Part shown: positions 8,237-17,641 of the stretch, one piece after another | Numbering within the stretch: position 1 is the stretch's first letter | Layout: each line of letters begins with the position of its first letter | NCBI RefSeq assembly: GCF_018119405.1 | Contig: NZ_JAGPWC010000007.1 | Location: 1-64,000, forward strand | Direction: 5' to 3' | Length of the DNA: 64,000 nucleotides | From: Massilia sp. ST3 | GTDB lineage: Bacteria > Pseudomonadota > Gammaproteobacteria > Burkholderiales > Burkholderiaceae_D | The notes under the pieces: model-generated | Seen by the model: only the letters and a program-made list of their open reading frames with translations | Told to the model about the DNA's origin: nothing | Database searches by the model: none | Made by a program: the position numbers and the translations under genes

Positions 8237-9871
8237 ATGGAGTCGGCTGGCGACTACGACTACATCATCGTCGGGGCGGGTACCTCCGGCTGCGTGCTGG
8301 CCAACCGGCTCACGGCGAACAAGGAGCTCAAGGTTCTGCTCATCGAGGCCGGCGGCCGCGACGACTACCTGTGGATCCACATCCCGGTCGGCTACCTGCA
8401 CTGCATCGGCAATCCGCGCACCGACTGGCTGTTCCGGACCGAGCCGGATGCCGGCCTGGGCGGCCGCTCGCTGATCTACCCGCGCGGCAAGGTGCTGGGC
8501 GGCAGCTCGTCGATCAACGGCATGATCTACATGCGCGGCCAGAAGACCGACTACGACCGCTGGGCCGAGGTGACGGACGATCCATCCTGGCGCTGGGAGC
8601 AGGTGCTGCCGCTGTTCAAGCGCAGCGAAGACCACCATGGCGGCGCCAGCGAGGTCCACGGCGCCGGCGGCGAATGGCGGGTCGAGCGCCAGCGTCTGTC
8701 GTGGAAGATCCTGGACGCCTTCCGCGATGCTGCCGAACAAGAGGGGATTCCCAAGATCGGCGACCTGAACGCGGGCGGCGGCGAAGGTTCCGCCTATTTC
8801 GAGGTCAACCAGCGCCGCGGCATCCGCCTCAATACGGCGCGTGCCTTCCTCACGCCGGCGGCCCAGCGCGAGAACCTGACCGTGATGACCGGCTGCCACG
8901 TCGAGCGCCTGCTGTTCGGGGACACGGAGCAGGACAAGCTTTGCAGTGGCGTGCAGTTCACCGGCGGCGGCCGCGCCTTCACCGCTTCGGCCCGGCGCGA
9001 AGTGCTGCTGGCGGCGGGCGCGATCGGCTCGCCCCAGATCCTGCAGCTGTCGGGCATCGGGCCGGCGGCGCTCTTGCACGAACACGGTGTCGCGCCCCTG
9101 GTCGATGCGCCGGGCGTGGGCGAGAACCTGCAGGACCACCTGCAGTTGCGCATGATCTTCAAGATCAAGGGCGCGCCGACATTGAATACGCGGGCCGGCA
9201 ACTGGTTCGGCAAAGCATGGATCGGCCTCGAATACGCCTTGATGCGCAGCGGTCCGATGTCGATGGCGCCGTCGCAGCTGGGCGCATTCGCCTGCTCGCG
9301 GCCCGGAATGCAGGCGCCGGACCTGCAATTCCACGTCCAGCCGCTGTCGCTGGACAAGTTCGGCGACCCGCTGCACCGTTTTCCCGCCTTCACGGCGAGC
9401 GTGTGCAACCTGAAGCCGACCTCGCGCGGGCATGTGCGCATCGCATCCGGCGACAGCTACGCGGCGCCGAAGATCACGCCGAACTACCTCAGTACCGAGG
9501 CCGACCGCCAGACCGCCGCGGCCGCCCTCAAGCTGACGCGCCGCATCGTGGCCGCGCCCGGCCTGGCGCGCTACCAGCCGCAGGAATACCTGCCCGGTCC
9601 GGCCTACCAGACCGAAGAAGAGCTGGCCCGGGCCGCCGGCATGATCGGCACCACGATCTTCCACCCGGTCGGCACCTGCCGCATGGGCAGCGCCGGCGAT
9701 CCGCTGGCCGTGGTCGACAGCCGGCTCCGGGTACGCGGTGTGCGCGGGCTGCGCGTGGTGGACGCCTCGATCATGCCCTTCATCACCTCGGGCAACACGA
9801 ATTCGCCCACCATCATGATCGCCGAAAAGGCGGCCGCCGACATACTGGGCAATCTTGCGCAGGAGACGTGA
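8237..9871 (+). CDS. GMC family FAD oxidoreductase (choline/alcohol dehydrogenase-like)
   Basis: A 544-residue flavoprotein, normal for the glucose-methanol-choline family. The FAD dinucleotide motif VGAGTSGCVLANRL lies at about 12-25, with the ribose-binding acidic residue in LLIEAGG. The family signature PRGKVLGGSSSINGMIYMRG is near 84-103. The catalytic His is in IFHPVGTCRMG (His476), with the C-terminal GNTNSPTIMIAEKAA (about 519-533) supplying the second active-site residue. No signal peptide is seen. The substrate cannot be read from sequence; BetA- or AlkJ-like alcohol dehydrogenases are the nearest general type. It precedes an ABC importer on the same strand, 182 bases away, so a shared catabolic role is possible but unproven. 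Confidence 0.93.
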   Translation: MESAGDYDYIIVGAGTSGCVLANRLTANKELKVLLIEAGGRDDYLWIHIPVGYLHCIGNPRTDWLFRTEPDAGLGGRSLIYPRGKVLGGSSSINGMIYMRGQKTDYDRWAEVTDDPSWRWEQVLPLFKRSEDHHGGASEVHGAGGEWRVERQRLSWKILDAFRDAAEQEGIPKIGDLNAGGGEGSAYFEVNQRRGIRLNTARAFLTPAAQRENLTVMTGCHVERLLFGDTEQDKLCSGVQFTGGGRAFTASARREVLLAAGAIGSPQILQLSGIGPAALLHEHGVAPLVDAPGVGENLQDHLQLRMIFKIKGAPTLNTRAGNWFGKAWIGLEYALMRSGPMSMAPSQLGAFACSRPGMQAPDLQFHVQPLSLDKFGDPLHRFPAFTASVCNLKPTSRGHVRIASGDSYAAPKITPNYLSTEADRQTAAAALKLTRRIVAAPGLARYQPQEYLPGPAYQTEEELARAAGMIGTTIFHPVGTCRMGSAGDPLAVVDSRLRVRGVRGLRVVDASIMPFITSGNTNSPTIMIAEKAAADILGNLAQET

Positions 9872-10053
9872 ATAAGTCTGTGCATAAATGCGTGCATAGC
9901 CCGGGGATTGCCTGTGCAAAACTGCACACCCGGCTTGCGTGCCCTTGGGGCATGAAACATGCACACGCTAGCGCTGGCGTATTGTGAGCGCCTGGCCTTG
10001 TGGGTATTATTTGTTGAGCAATGTTGCCTTCACAGTAGTACCTGGGAGAGCCA

Positions 10054-10827
10054 ATGGCGGACGTCATCCTGGAGACAAGGGATCTGACCAAGGAATTCAA
10101 GGGATTCACGGCAGTTAGCAACGTCAACCTCAAGGTCCAGCGCGGCCATATCCACGCGCTGATCGGCCCCAATGGCGCCGGCAAGACCACCTGTTTCAAT
10201 CTTCTCACCAAATTCCTGGTGCCGAGTTCCGGCCATATCCTGTTCAACGGCAAGGACATCACGGGCGCCCGTCCCGCCCAGATCGCCCGCATGGGCGTGA
10301 TCCGCTCCTTCCAGATCTCGGCCGTCTTTCCCCACCTGAGCGTGCTCGAGAACGTGCGTATCGGCCTGCAGCGCCGGCTCGGCACCAGCTTCCACTTCTG
10401 GCGCAGCGAACGCTCGCTGGAGAGCCTGAACGGGCGCGCCATGGAACTGCTGGCCGAGGTCGGCCTGGAGGGCTACGCGGACGTGCTGACGGCCGACCTG
10501 CCTTACGGCCGCAAGCGGGCGCTCGAGATCGCCACGACCCTGGCCATGGAACCGGAACTGATGCTGCTGGACGAGCCGACCCAGGGCATGGGCCATGAAG
10601 ATGTCCACAGGGTCACCGAACTGATCAAGAAGGTCTCGGCAGGGCGCACCATCCTGATGGTCGAGCACAACATGAACGTCGTGTCGGGCATCTGCGACCG
10701 CATCTCGGTGCTCCAGCGCGGGGCGCTGCTGGCAGAGGGCAGCTACGCCGAGGTGGCGCGCAATCCGCAGGTCATGGAGGCCTACATGGGCACCACCGAC
10801 GCCGAGCTGCAGGGAGCGCACGGATGA
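10054..10827 (+). CDS. livG: Branched-chain-type ABC transporter ATP-binding protein LivG
   Basis: One of the two cytoplasmic ATPases of a HAAT-family (branched-chain amino acid/amide) importer. It has 257 residues with Walker A GPNGAGKTT near 38, and the LivG-type signature LPYGRKRALEIATTL in place of LSGGQ. Walker B is LMLLDEP followed by TQGMGHEDV, and the H-loop is MVEHNMN. A GGGAGA ribosome site lies at 10047-10052 before the ATG. It is the first gene of a five-gene transporter set (10054-14735), and its stop overlaps the livF start (ATGA). The transported solute is unknown. Confidence 0.93.
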   Translation: MADVILETRDLTKEFKGFTAVSNVNLKVQRGHIHALIGPNGAGKTTCFNLLTKFLVPSSGHILFNGKDITGARPAQIARMGVIRSFQISAVFPHLSVLENVRIGLQRRLGTSFHFWRSERSLESLNGRAMELLAEVGLEGYADVLTADLPYGRKRALEIATTLAMEPELMLLDEPTQGMGHEDVHRVTELIKKVSAGRTILMVEHNMNVVSGICDRISVLQRGALLAEGSYAEVARNPQVMEAYMGTTDAELQGAHG

Positions 10828-11531
10828 GCCCCGCACTCGAGATCCGCGACCTGCACGCCTGGTACGGCGAATCGCACATCCTGCACGGCATCAGCCTGAG
10901 CGTGAACCCGGGCGAAGTTGTCACCCTGCTGGGCCGCAACGGCGCCGGCCGCACCACCACCTTGCGCGCCATCATGGGCCTGACGGGACGGCGCAGCGGC
11001 GCGATCCGGGTTAATGGGGTGGAGGCGATCGGCCTGCCGACCCACCGCATCGCCCACCTCGGGATCGGCTATTGCCCGGAAGAGCGGGGCATCTTCTCGT
11101 CCCTGTCGACCGAGGAAAACCTGATGCTGCCGCCGCGCCTGAGCGGCAGCGCGGGAGGCATGAGCGTGGACGAGATCTACGCCATGTTCCCCAACCTCTA
11201 CGAGCGCCGCCACAGCCAGGGCACCCGCCTGTCCGGCGGCGAGCAGCAGATGCTGGCGGTGGCGCGCATCCTGCGCACCGGCGCGCGCCTGCTGCTGCTG
11301 GACGAGATCTCGGAAGGGCTGGCGCCGGTGATCGTGCAGGCCCTGGCGCGCATGATCACGACCCTCAAGTCCAAGGGCTACACCATCGTCATGGTGGAAC
11401 AGAATTTCCGCTTCGCGGCCAAGCTGGCGGACCGTTTTTACGTGGTGGAGCATGGCCAGGTCGTCGAGACGATCGCCTCGGCCGAACTCGAAGCCAGGAT
11501 GCCGGTGCTGACCGAGCTCCTGGGTGTGTGA
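10824..11531 (+). CDS. livF: Branched-chain-type ABC transporter ATP-binding protein LivF, with Arg in the P-loop
   Basis: The second ATPase of the importer, 235 residues, overlapping livG by 4 bases. The Walker A motif reads GRNGAGRTTTL, so the normally invariant P-loop lysine is Arg43 (codon CGC). The rest is intact: signature LSGGEQQMLAVARIL, Walker B LLLLDEISEGLAP and switch VMVEQNFRF. Loss of this lysine usually cripples ATP hydrolysis. Either the pair uses one strong and one weak site, or this LivF subgroup tolerates Arg. The reading frame is otherwise undamaged, so it is not a pseudogene. Confidence 0.92.
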   Translation: MSPALEIRDLHAWYGESHILHGISLSVNPGEVVTLLGRNGAGRTTTLRAIMGLTGRRSGAIRVNGVEAIGLPTHRIAHLGIGYCPEERGIFSSLSTEENLMLPPRLSGSAGGMSVDEIYAMFPNLYERRHSQGTRLSGGEQQMLAVARILRTGARLLLLDEISEGLAPVIVQALARMITTLKSKGYTIVMVEQNFRFAAKLADRFYVVEHGQVVETIASAELEARMPVLTELLGV

Positions 11532-11557
11532 TTTCTCAGAACAGAACGGAGACAAGT

Positions 11558-12766
11558 ATGAAACTGCGTGCCATCCCCCTGGCCCTCACCCTCGCCGCCA
11601 GTGCCGGCGTTTCCCTGCCCGCCCAGGCCCAGATCTCGGGCGACGTGATCAAGATCGGCTTCATCACCGACCTGTCCGGCGTGTATTCGGACGTCGACGG
11701 CAAGGGCGGCATCGAAGCGATCCAGATGGCGATCGCCGACGCCGGCGGGGCCATCAACGGCAAGAAGATCCACTTGATCACCGCCGACCACCAGAACAAG
11801 CCCGACATCGCGGCCTCCAAGGCGCGCGAATGGTTCGACCAGCAGGGCGTCGATCTCCTGATCGGCGGCACCAACTCGGGCGCCAGCCTGGCCATGGCCA
11901 AGGTCGCGGCGGAAAAGAAAAAGGTCTTCATCGCGATCGGCTCGGGCACGGCCCAGCTGACCAACGAGCAGTGCACGCCCTATACCGTGCACTACGCCTA
12001 CGACACCGTGGCGCTGGCGCGCGGCACCGGCGCCACCATGCTCAAGCAGGGCGGCAAGTCCTGGTACTTCATGACCGCCGACTATGCCTTCGGCCAGTCG
12101 CTCGAGAAGGACACCGCCGACGTGGTCAAGGCCAACGGCGGCACCGTGGTGGGCAGCGTCAAGCACCCGCTGTCGGCTTCGGACTTCTCGTCCTTCCTGC
12201 TGCAGGCGCAGTCGTCCAAGGCGCAGGTGCTGGGCCTGGCCAACGCAGGCGGCGACATGATCAACGCGGTCAAGGCGGCCAACGAGTTCGGCCTGTCGAA
12301 GAAGATGAAGCTGGCCGGCCTGCTGGTGTTCATCAACGATATCCACACCCTGGGCCTGAACACCACCCAGGGCATGTACCTGACCGACGGCTGGTACTGG
12401 GACATGAATGCCGACACCCGCGCCTGGTCGAAGCGCTACTTCGCCAAGATGAAGAAGCAGCCCTCGATGCTGCAGGCGGGCGACTATTCGGCCGCGACCC
12501 AGTTCCTGAACGCGGTCAAGGCCACCGGCACCGACGACGCCGACAAGGTGATCGCCCACATGAAGAAGACCCCGGTCAACGACATGTTCGCCAAGAACGG
12601 CAGCATCCGCCCGGACGGCCGCATGGTCCACGACATGTACCTGATGCAGGTCAAGAAACCGGCGGAATCGAAGTACCCCTGGGACTACTACAAGGTCGTC
12701 GCCACCATCCCGGGCGACCAGGCCTACACCAAGAAGGCCGAAACCAAGTGCTCTTTGTGGAAGTAA
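11558..12766 (+). CDS. ABC transporter periplasmic substrate-binding protein (LivJ/LivK-like)
   Basis: The periplasmic receptor of the importer. The 402-residue product starts at the ATG with ACGGAGACA just upstream; longer in-frame starts would run through livF. The signal peptide is about residues 1-24 (MKLRAIPLALTLAASAG, ending PAQA). The mature part is a type-I periplasmic binding fold: ISGDVIKIGFITDLSGVYSD at the N terminus, VDLLIGGTNSGASLAMAKVA, and the hinge motif YFMTADYAFGQSLEKDTADV near 170. It sits between the ATPase and permease genes. The ligand could be an amino acid, an amide or an aromatic/aliphatic acid. Confidence 0.94.
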   Translation: MKLRAIPLALTLAASAGVSLPAQAQISGDVIKIGFITDLSGVYSDVDGKGGIEAIQMAIADAGGAINGKKIHLITADHQNKPDIAASKAREWFDQQGVDLLIGGTNSGASLAMAKVAAEKKKVFIAIGSGTAQLTNEQCTPYTVHYAYDTVALARGTGATMLKQGGKSWYFMTADYAFGQSLEKDTADVVKANGGTVVGSVKHPLSASDFSSFLLQAQSSKAQVLGLANAGGDMINAVKAANEFGLSKKMKLAGLLVFINDIHTLGLNTTQGMYLTDGWYWDMNADTRAWSKRYFAKMKKQPSMLQAGDYSAATQFLNAVKATGTDDADKVIAHMKKTPVNDMFAKNGSIRPDGRMVHDMYLMQVKKPAESKYPWDYYKVVATIPGDQAYTKKAETKCSLWK

Positions 12767-12803
12767 GCGTTTCGCTAACGCTCATTGCAGCGTTAGCGTA
12801 AAA

Positions 12804-12836
12804 ACGTCACCCCCGCGCAGGCGGGGGCCCAAGTTT
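12804..12836. repeat. REP-type palindrome (CCCCCGC/GCGGGGG)
   Basis: A GC-rich hairpin (CCCCCGC, GCAG, GCGGGGG) ending in CCCAAGTTT, located between the binding-protein and permease genes. The same element with slightly different arms recurs, mostly in pairs, at 32039, 32111, 35195, 35256, 50375 and 50461. An internal operon position is typical for REP elements that protect the upstream mRNA. Confidence 0.75.
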
Positions 12837-12871
12837 CCCAGCACACCCGCAGCGCTCATAGAAGCAACTCC

Positions 12872-13756
12872 ATGGAAATCTTCGGCATCCCCCTCCAAGC
12901 CCTGATGAGCCAGCTCCTGCTGGGCCTGGTCAACGGCTCCTTCTACGCCATGCTCTCGCTGGGCCTGGCCGTCATCTTCGGCCTGCTCAACGTCATCAAC
13001 TTCTCGCACGGCGCCCTGTACATGGTGGGCGCCTTCGCCGCCTACATCGGCGTGTCCAGCTTCGGCCTGAACTACTGGATGATGCTCCTGCTGGCCCCGC
13101 TGCTGGTGGGCGCCTTCGGCATCCTGGTCGAGCGCAGCATGCTGCGCTGGCTGTACAAGCTCGACCACCTCTACGGCCTGCTGCTGACCTTCGGCATCAC
13201 CCTGCTGCTGGAAGGCGTGTTCCGCTCCTTCTTCGGCGTCTCCGGCCAGACCCTGGACGTGCCGGAACAGCTGGCCGGCGCTACCGACCTCGGCTTCATG
13301 ATCCTGCCCAACTACCGCGCCTGGGTGGTCGTCGCCTCGGTGGTGGTCTGCCTGGGCACCTGGTTCGTGATCGAAAAGACCCGCCTGGGCGCCTACCTGC
13401 GCGCCGGCACCGAGAACCCCAAGCTGGTCGAGGCCTTCGGCGTCAACGTGCCGCTGATGGTCACCCTAACCTATGGCTTCGGGGTGGCGCTGGCGGGCCT
13501 GGCGGGCGTGCTGGCGGCGCCTGTGATCAACGTGACGCCGCTGATGGGCTCGAACCTGATCATCGTCGTGTTCGCCGTGGTCGTGATCGGCGGCATGGGC
13601 TCGATCCTCGGCTCCATCCTCACCGGCCTGGGGCTGGGCGTGATCGAGGGGCTGACCCGGGTGTTCTATCCGGAAGGCTCGGAAGTGGTGGTGTTCGTCG
13701 TGATGGTCATCGTGCTGCTGCTGCGCCCGGCCGGGCTGTTCGGCAAGGAAAAATGA
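12872..13756 (+). CDS. livH: Branched-chain-type ABC transporter permease LivH
   Basis: An integral inner-membrane permease of 294 residues with about eight hydrophobic segments. The family stretch LGLAVIFGLLNVINFSHGALYMVGAF lies at about 31-56. A conserved cytoplasmic loop (RLGAYLRAGTENPKLVEAFGVN) carries the EAA-like contact for the ATPases. The C-terminal region VFAVVVIGGMGSILGSILTG is followed by LLLRPAGLFGKE, as usual for LivH. It is followed after one base by livM. The CTP/TTT-rich lead-in contains only the REP palindrome. Confidence 0.94.
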   Translation: MEIFGIPLQALMSQLLLGLVNGSFYAMLSLGLAVIFGLLNVINFSHGALYMVGAFAAYIGVSSFGLNYWMMLLLAPLLVGAFGILVERSMLRWLYKLDHLYGLLLTFGITLLLEGVFRSFFGVSGQTLDVPEQLAGATDLGFMILPNYRAWVVVASVVVCLGTWFVIEKTRLGAYLRAGTENPKLVEAFGVNVPLMVTLTYGFGVALAGLAGVLAAPVINVTPLMGSNLIIVVFAVVVIGGMGSILGSILTGLGLGVIEGLTRVFYPEGSEVVVFVVMVIVLLLRPAGLFGKEK

Positions 13757-13757
13757 G

Positions 13758-14735
13758 ATGAACAAGAAAATCGTCTACCTGGTCTTCCTCGCGGCGGCGC
13801 TGGCGGCGCCTTACTTCGCCTATCCCGTGTTCCTGATGAAGCTGCTGTGCTTCGCCCTGTTCGCCTGCGCCTTCAACCTGCTGATCGGCTTCACCGGCCT
13901 GCTGTCTTTCGGCCATGCCGCTTTTTTCGGCAGCGCAGGCTACGTGACCGGGCACATGCTGACCGTGGTCGGCCTGCCGACCGAACTCGGCATCGTGCTC
14001 GGCGTGCTGGCCAGCAGCCTGCTCGGCCTGGTGATCGGGGCGCTGGCGATCCGCCGGCAGGGCATCTACTTCTCGATGATCACCCTGGCGCTGGCCCAGA
14101 TGGTGTATTTTGCGGCCCTGCGCTCGCCCTTCACCCATGGCGAGGACGGCCTGCAGGGCGTGCCGCGCGGGCGCCTGTTCGGGGCGCTGGACCTGTCGAA
14201 TGACCTGGTCATGTACTACGTGGTGCTGGCGCTGTTCGCGGCCGGCTTCGCGCTGATCCTGCGCACCGTGCACTCGCCCTTCGGCCAGGTGCTCAAGGCG
14301 ATCAAGGAGAACGAGGCGCGCGCCGTTTCCCTGGGCTACGAGGTCGACCGCTACAAGCTGCTGGCCTTCGTCCTGTCCGCGGCCCTGGCAGGGCTCGCAG
14401 GCGCCACCAAGACGGTCGTATTGGGCTTCGAGACGCTTACCGACGTGCACTGGACCATGTCGGGCCTGGTGGTCCTGATGACGCTCGTAGGGGGCATGGG
14501 AACGCTTGCCGGGCCGGTGCTCGGCGCCTTCCTCATCATCGCCCTGGAAAACAAGCTGGGCGACCTCGGCGCCTGGCTGTCGGAGTCGCTCGGGATCGCC
14601 TGGTTCGGCGCGCTGGGCGAGTCGGTCGGGATGGTCACCGGCCTGATCTTTATTGTCTGTGTCCTCTCGTTCCGCCGTGGTATTGTGGGAGAAATTGCTG
14701 CTCTGCTCGCCAAGAAGCCCAAAGCGAACGCCTGA
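13758..14735 (+). CDS. livM: Branched-chain-type ABC transporter permease LivM
   Basis: The second permease, 325 residues and highly hydrophobic. The family motif NLLIGFTGLLSFGHAAFFGSAGY lies at about 41-63. The cytoplasmic ATPase-contact loop (SPFGQVLKAIKENEARAVSLGYEVDRYKLLAF) lies near 174-205. The C-terminal stretch TLVGGMGTLAGPVLGAF is typical. Start and stop are in a tight operon with livH (1-base gap). A hydrolase gene follows 35 bases later on the same strand. Confidence 0.94.
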   Translation: MNKKIVYLVFLAAALAAPYFAYPVFLMKLLCFALFACAFNLLIGFTGLLSFGHAAFFGSAGYVTGHMLTVVGLPTELGIVLGVLASSLLGLVIGALAIRRQGIYFSMITLALAQMVYFAALRSPFTHGEDGLQGVPRGRLFGALDLSNDLVMYYVVLALFAAGFALILRTVHSPFGQVLKAIKENEARAVSLGYEVDRYKLLAFVLSAALAGLAGATKTVVLGFETLTDVHWTMSGLVVLMTLVGGMGTLAGPVLGAFLIIALENKLGDLGAWLSESLGIAWFGALGESVGMVTGLIFIVCVLSFRRGIVGEIAALLAKKPKANA

Positions 14736-14770
14736 GCAGCCTGGTCTCCACGCGCTGCTTCGGGAAAAGC

Positions 14771-15598
14771 ATGGGTTTCGAATCGCATCACGCCACGGTC
14801 AACGGTCTGGACATGCATTACGTGAGCATGGGGGAAGGACCGCCCGTGCTGCTGCTCCACGGTTTCCCTGATACCCACATCATCTGGCGCAAGCAGATCC
14901 CGGCCCTGGCCGCGGCCGGCTTCCGGGTCATCGCGCCCGACCTGCGCGGCTACGGCAAGACCGAAGCGCCGTCCAGTACCGGCGCCTACGCCATCGAATT
15001 CCTGCGCGCCGACGTGCTCGGCCTGATGGACGTGCTCGGGATCGAGAAGGCCACGCTCGTGGGCCACGACTGGGGCGGTCTGGTCGGCTGGCAGGTCTGC
15101 ATGGATGCGCCGCACCGCGTCGAGCGTTTCGTCGCCCTGTCGACCGGCCATCCGGCGGCGATCGCCAACGCGGGCGTGGAGCAGCAGATGCGCTTCTGGT
15201 ACATCCAGGGCTTCCTGATGCCGGTCGTCGCCGAGCAGGCGATCAAGGCCAACGACTGGTTCTTCCTGCGCCAGCTGACGCGCAACAAGGAACAGCAGCA
15301 GCTATGGCTGGCGGCGCTCGAGCCGGAAGGGCGCCTGACTGCGGCGCTCAACTACTACCGCGCCAACCTCAAGCTGGGCTCGGCGCGCCGCTGGAGCCCG
15401 GTCGAAGTGCCGGTGATGGGCGTCTGGAGCGACCGCGACCCGGCGCTCGGCGAAAAGCAGATGCTCGATTCCGCCGAATACTGCCGCGCCGGATTCCGCT
15501 ATGAGCGCCTGGACAACGTGGGGCACTGGATGCAGCTGTCCGCCACGGACAAGGTCAATGCGCTCCTGATCGAGTTCCTGTCCGGCGCGCGCTCATAG
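14771..15598 (+). CDS. Alpha/beta hydrolase, epoxide hydrolase/haloalkane dehalogenase-like
   Basis: A 275-residue alpha/beta hydrolase. The oxyanion motif HGFPD lies at 30-34, followed by the nucleophile elbow GHDWGG with Asp100 as nucleophile. An Asp nucleophile points to epoxide hydrolases or dehalogenases rather than serine esterases. The C-terminal acid is probably in VWSDRDPALG, and the catalytic His is in DNVGHWMQLS. It follows the transporter genes by 35 bases and could process the imported compound. The 3' end overlaps the convergent alcohol dehydrogenase gene by 6 bases. The substrate is unknown. Confidence 0.88.
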   Translation: MGFESHHATVNGLDMHYVSMGEGPPVLLLHGFPDTHIIWRKQIPALAAAGFRVIAPDLRGYGKTEAPSSTGAYAIEFLRADVLGLMDVLGIEKATLVGHDWGGLVGWQVCMDAPHRVERFVALSTGHPAAIANAGVEQQMRFWYIQGFLMPVVAEQAIKANDWFFLRQLTRNKEQQQLWLAALEPEGRLTAALNYYRANLKLGSARRWSPVEVPVMGVWSDRDPALGEKQMLDSAEYCRAGFRYERLDNVGHWMQLSATDKVNALLIEFLSGARS

Positions 15599-16750
15599 CG
15601 CGGCCGCATAGATCGCCCGCGCATGCTCGCGCGTCATTTCGCGCGGGTTGTTTCCCAATAGCCTGGTTTGCAGCATCGCATCGTCCGCCAGCCGGTCGAG
15701 GTCGGATTCGGCGATGCCAACCTGGCGCAGGCTGGTCTCGATCCCCGTCCTCTCCGCTGTTTGTTGCGCCGCAACAATGAGGGCGTGCGCCCGCGCTTCA
15801 TGACTGCCGCTTGCATGGGGAACGGCGATGTCCGCCAGTTCCGCGTAGCTCGATTCAGCTTGGGGCAGGTTGAATGCGAGGACGTGAGGAAGGACGAGCG
15901 AGTTCGACAGCCCGTGCGGCACGTGGAAGATGCCGCCAATCGGATAGGCCAGCGCGTGGACTGCCGCCACCGGCGCATTCGAAAACGCCTGTCCGGCCAG
16001 GCACGCGCCCAGCAGCATGGCCTGCCGCGCCTGCAAGTCGTGGCCGCGTTCGCAGGCGGGCAGCAGATTGCGTGACAGCAACCCCAAGGCCTCCCGGGCC
16101 AGTGCGTCGGACAGCGGGTTCTTCTTGTGCCGGCTGGTATAGGCCTCGATCGCATGCACCATGGCGTCGATGCCCGTGGCGGCCGTGACTTTCGGCGGCA
16201 GGCCGAGGGTCAGGCTGGCGTCGAGCACGGCGAGGTCGGCGTAGAGCTGGGGCGCCACGATACCGGTCTTGGTGGTGGCGCCGGTGGTGACGATGGCGAT
16301 GTTGGTCACTTCCGAACCGGTGCCGGCCGTGGTTGGAACCTGGACCAGGGACAGTCTGTTTCCGCTGACCTTGCCGATGCCGTAGATATCCGCAAGGGCC
16401 TGGCTGCTCTCCGCAAGCACCGCGACCAGCTTGGCGACATCCATCGAACTGCCGCCGCCGAAGCCGATTACCAGGTCGGCCCCGTGCCGGCGTGCGGCCT
16501 CCACGGCCTGCAGCACGACGGCTTCTGGTGGGTCGGCGACGACCTCGGCGAACACGGCGGGCAGCATGCCCTGGCGCTGCAGGTCCGCGCGGGCGGGCTC
16601 CATCAGGCCTGTGCGCAGGAAGCCGGCGTCGGTGACGAGGAGAGGGCGCCTCGATCGTGGAAAGCGTTCGGCGATCAGGGTTCCCAGCCTGGCGCTGGCG
16701 CCCGGTTCGGACAGGATGCTGGCGACGGTGCTGAAGGCGAAAGCGGTCAT
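15593..16750 (-). CDS. Iron-containing (group III) alcohol dehydrogenase
   Basis: A 385-residue Fe-ADH, normal length. The NAD(P)-binding loop is GFGGGSSMDVAKL near 96-108. The family motif VPTTAGTGSEVTNIAIVT follows near 137. Metal ligands are expected at Asp and His of TGIDAMVHAIEAY and at the His residues of VHALAYPIGGIFHVPHG. It oxidises a primary alcohol or reduces an aldehyde; the exact substrate cannot be assigned. It is transcribed convergently to the hydrolase and divergently from the TSUP permease. Confidence 0.92.
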   Translation of the reverse strand: MTAFAFSTVASILSEPGASARLGTLIAERFPRSRRPLLVTDAGFLRTGLMEPARADLQRQGMLPAVFAEVVADPPEAVVLQAVEAARRHGADLVIGFGGGSSMDVAKLVAVLAESSQALADIYGIGKVSGNRLSLVQVPTTAGTGSEVTNIAIVTTGATTKTGIVAPQLYADLAVLDASLTLGLPPKVTAATGIDAMVHAIEAYTSRHKKNPLSDALAREALGLLSRNLLPACERGHDLQARQAMLLGACLAGQAFSNAPVAAVHALAYPIGGIFHVPHGLSNSLVLPHVLAFNLPQAESSYAELADIAVPHASGSHEARAHALIVAAQQTAERTGIETSLRQVGIAESDLDRLADDAMLQTRLLGNNPREMTREHARAIYAAAL

Positions 16751-16867
16751 GCTGGTCTCCGTGGTGTTGTGCCTAGAGCTTACCTCATCCTCGCCGCGGG
16801 TTGGACTTGCACTGGGGAAGTGCGCTTGGCTTAAAATGCTGGCTCAGCACCAATCCGAAAGTTCCCC

Positions 16868-17638
16868 ATGATTGACTTCGTATGGCTCGGCGCCGCCGCG
16901 TTCGCCGCCGGGCTGGTCGACGCCGTGGTCGGCGGCGGTGGCCTGATCCAGATTCCCGCCATCTTTTCCATCCTGCCGAAGGAAGCGCCGGCCACCCTGA
17001 TCGGCACCAACAAACTGGCCAGCATCTTCGGTACCAGCACAGCGGCGGTGAACTACGCACGCCGCGTGCGGGTCGCATGGAGCACCGCGGCGCCCGCCGC
17101 CCTTGCCGCCTTCGTGCTGTCCTTTGCCGGCGCCTGGACCGTCACGCACGTACCGGCCGACTTTGTACGTACACTGCTGCCGATCGTCCTGGTGGCGGTC
17201 GCCGTCTACACCTTCAGGAAGAAGGATCTCGGTTCCGTCCACGCGCCGGTCCACAGTGGCATGGCCGAACGCTATTGGGCGATCGGCATCGGCGCTGCCA
17301 TCGGTTTTTATGATGGTTTCTTTGGCCCCGGCACCGGCAGCTTCCTGATCTTCCTGTTCGTCCGTTTCTTTGGCTTCGACTTCCTCAGCGCGTCGGCCGC
17401 GGCGAAGATCGTCAATGTGGCCTGCAATCTCTCGGCCCTGTTGTGGTTCGGGTATAGCGGCCATTTGCTGTGGCAGATCGGCCTGATGATGGCGGGCTGC
17501 CAGATCGTCGGCTCCCTGATCGGCACCAAGCTGGCGCTGAAGCACGGCAGTGGTTTTGTCCGCAAGCTCTTCCTGTGCGTGGTGACAGGACTGATCCTGA
17601 AGACGGCCTACGACGCATTTATCAAGATCGGCTGGTAA
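16868..17638 (+). CDS. TSUP (TauE/SafE-like) membrane permease
   Basis: A 256-residue, highly hydrophobic protein with about eight membrane segments. Two repeated TSUP half-motifs are seen: GLVDAVVGGGGLIQIPAIF near 15-33, and IGFYDGFFGPGTGSFLIFLFVRF near 144-166. Proteins of this family export or import sulfur oxoanions or organic acids; the substrate cannot be read here. It is followed by a parS site and a hairpin terminator before mnmG. Confidence 0.88.
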   Translation: MIDFVWLGAAAFAAGLVDAVVGGGGLIQIPAIFSILPKEAPATLIGTNKLASIFGTSTAAVNYARRVRVAWSTAAPAALAAFVLSFAGAWTVTHVPADFVRTLLPIVLVAVAVYTFRKKDLGSVHAPVHSGMAERYWAIGIGAAIGFYDGFFGPGTGSFLIFLFVRFFGFDFLSASAAAKIVNVACNLSALLWFGYSGHLLWQIGLMMAGCQIVGSLIGTKLALKHGSGFVRKLFLCVVTGLILKTAYDAFIKIGW

Positions 17639-17641
17639 GGC

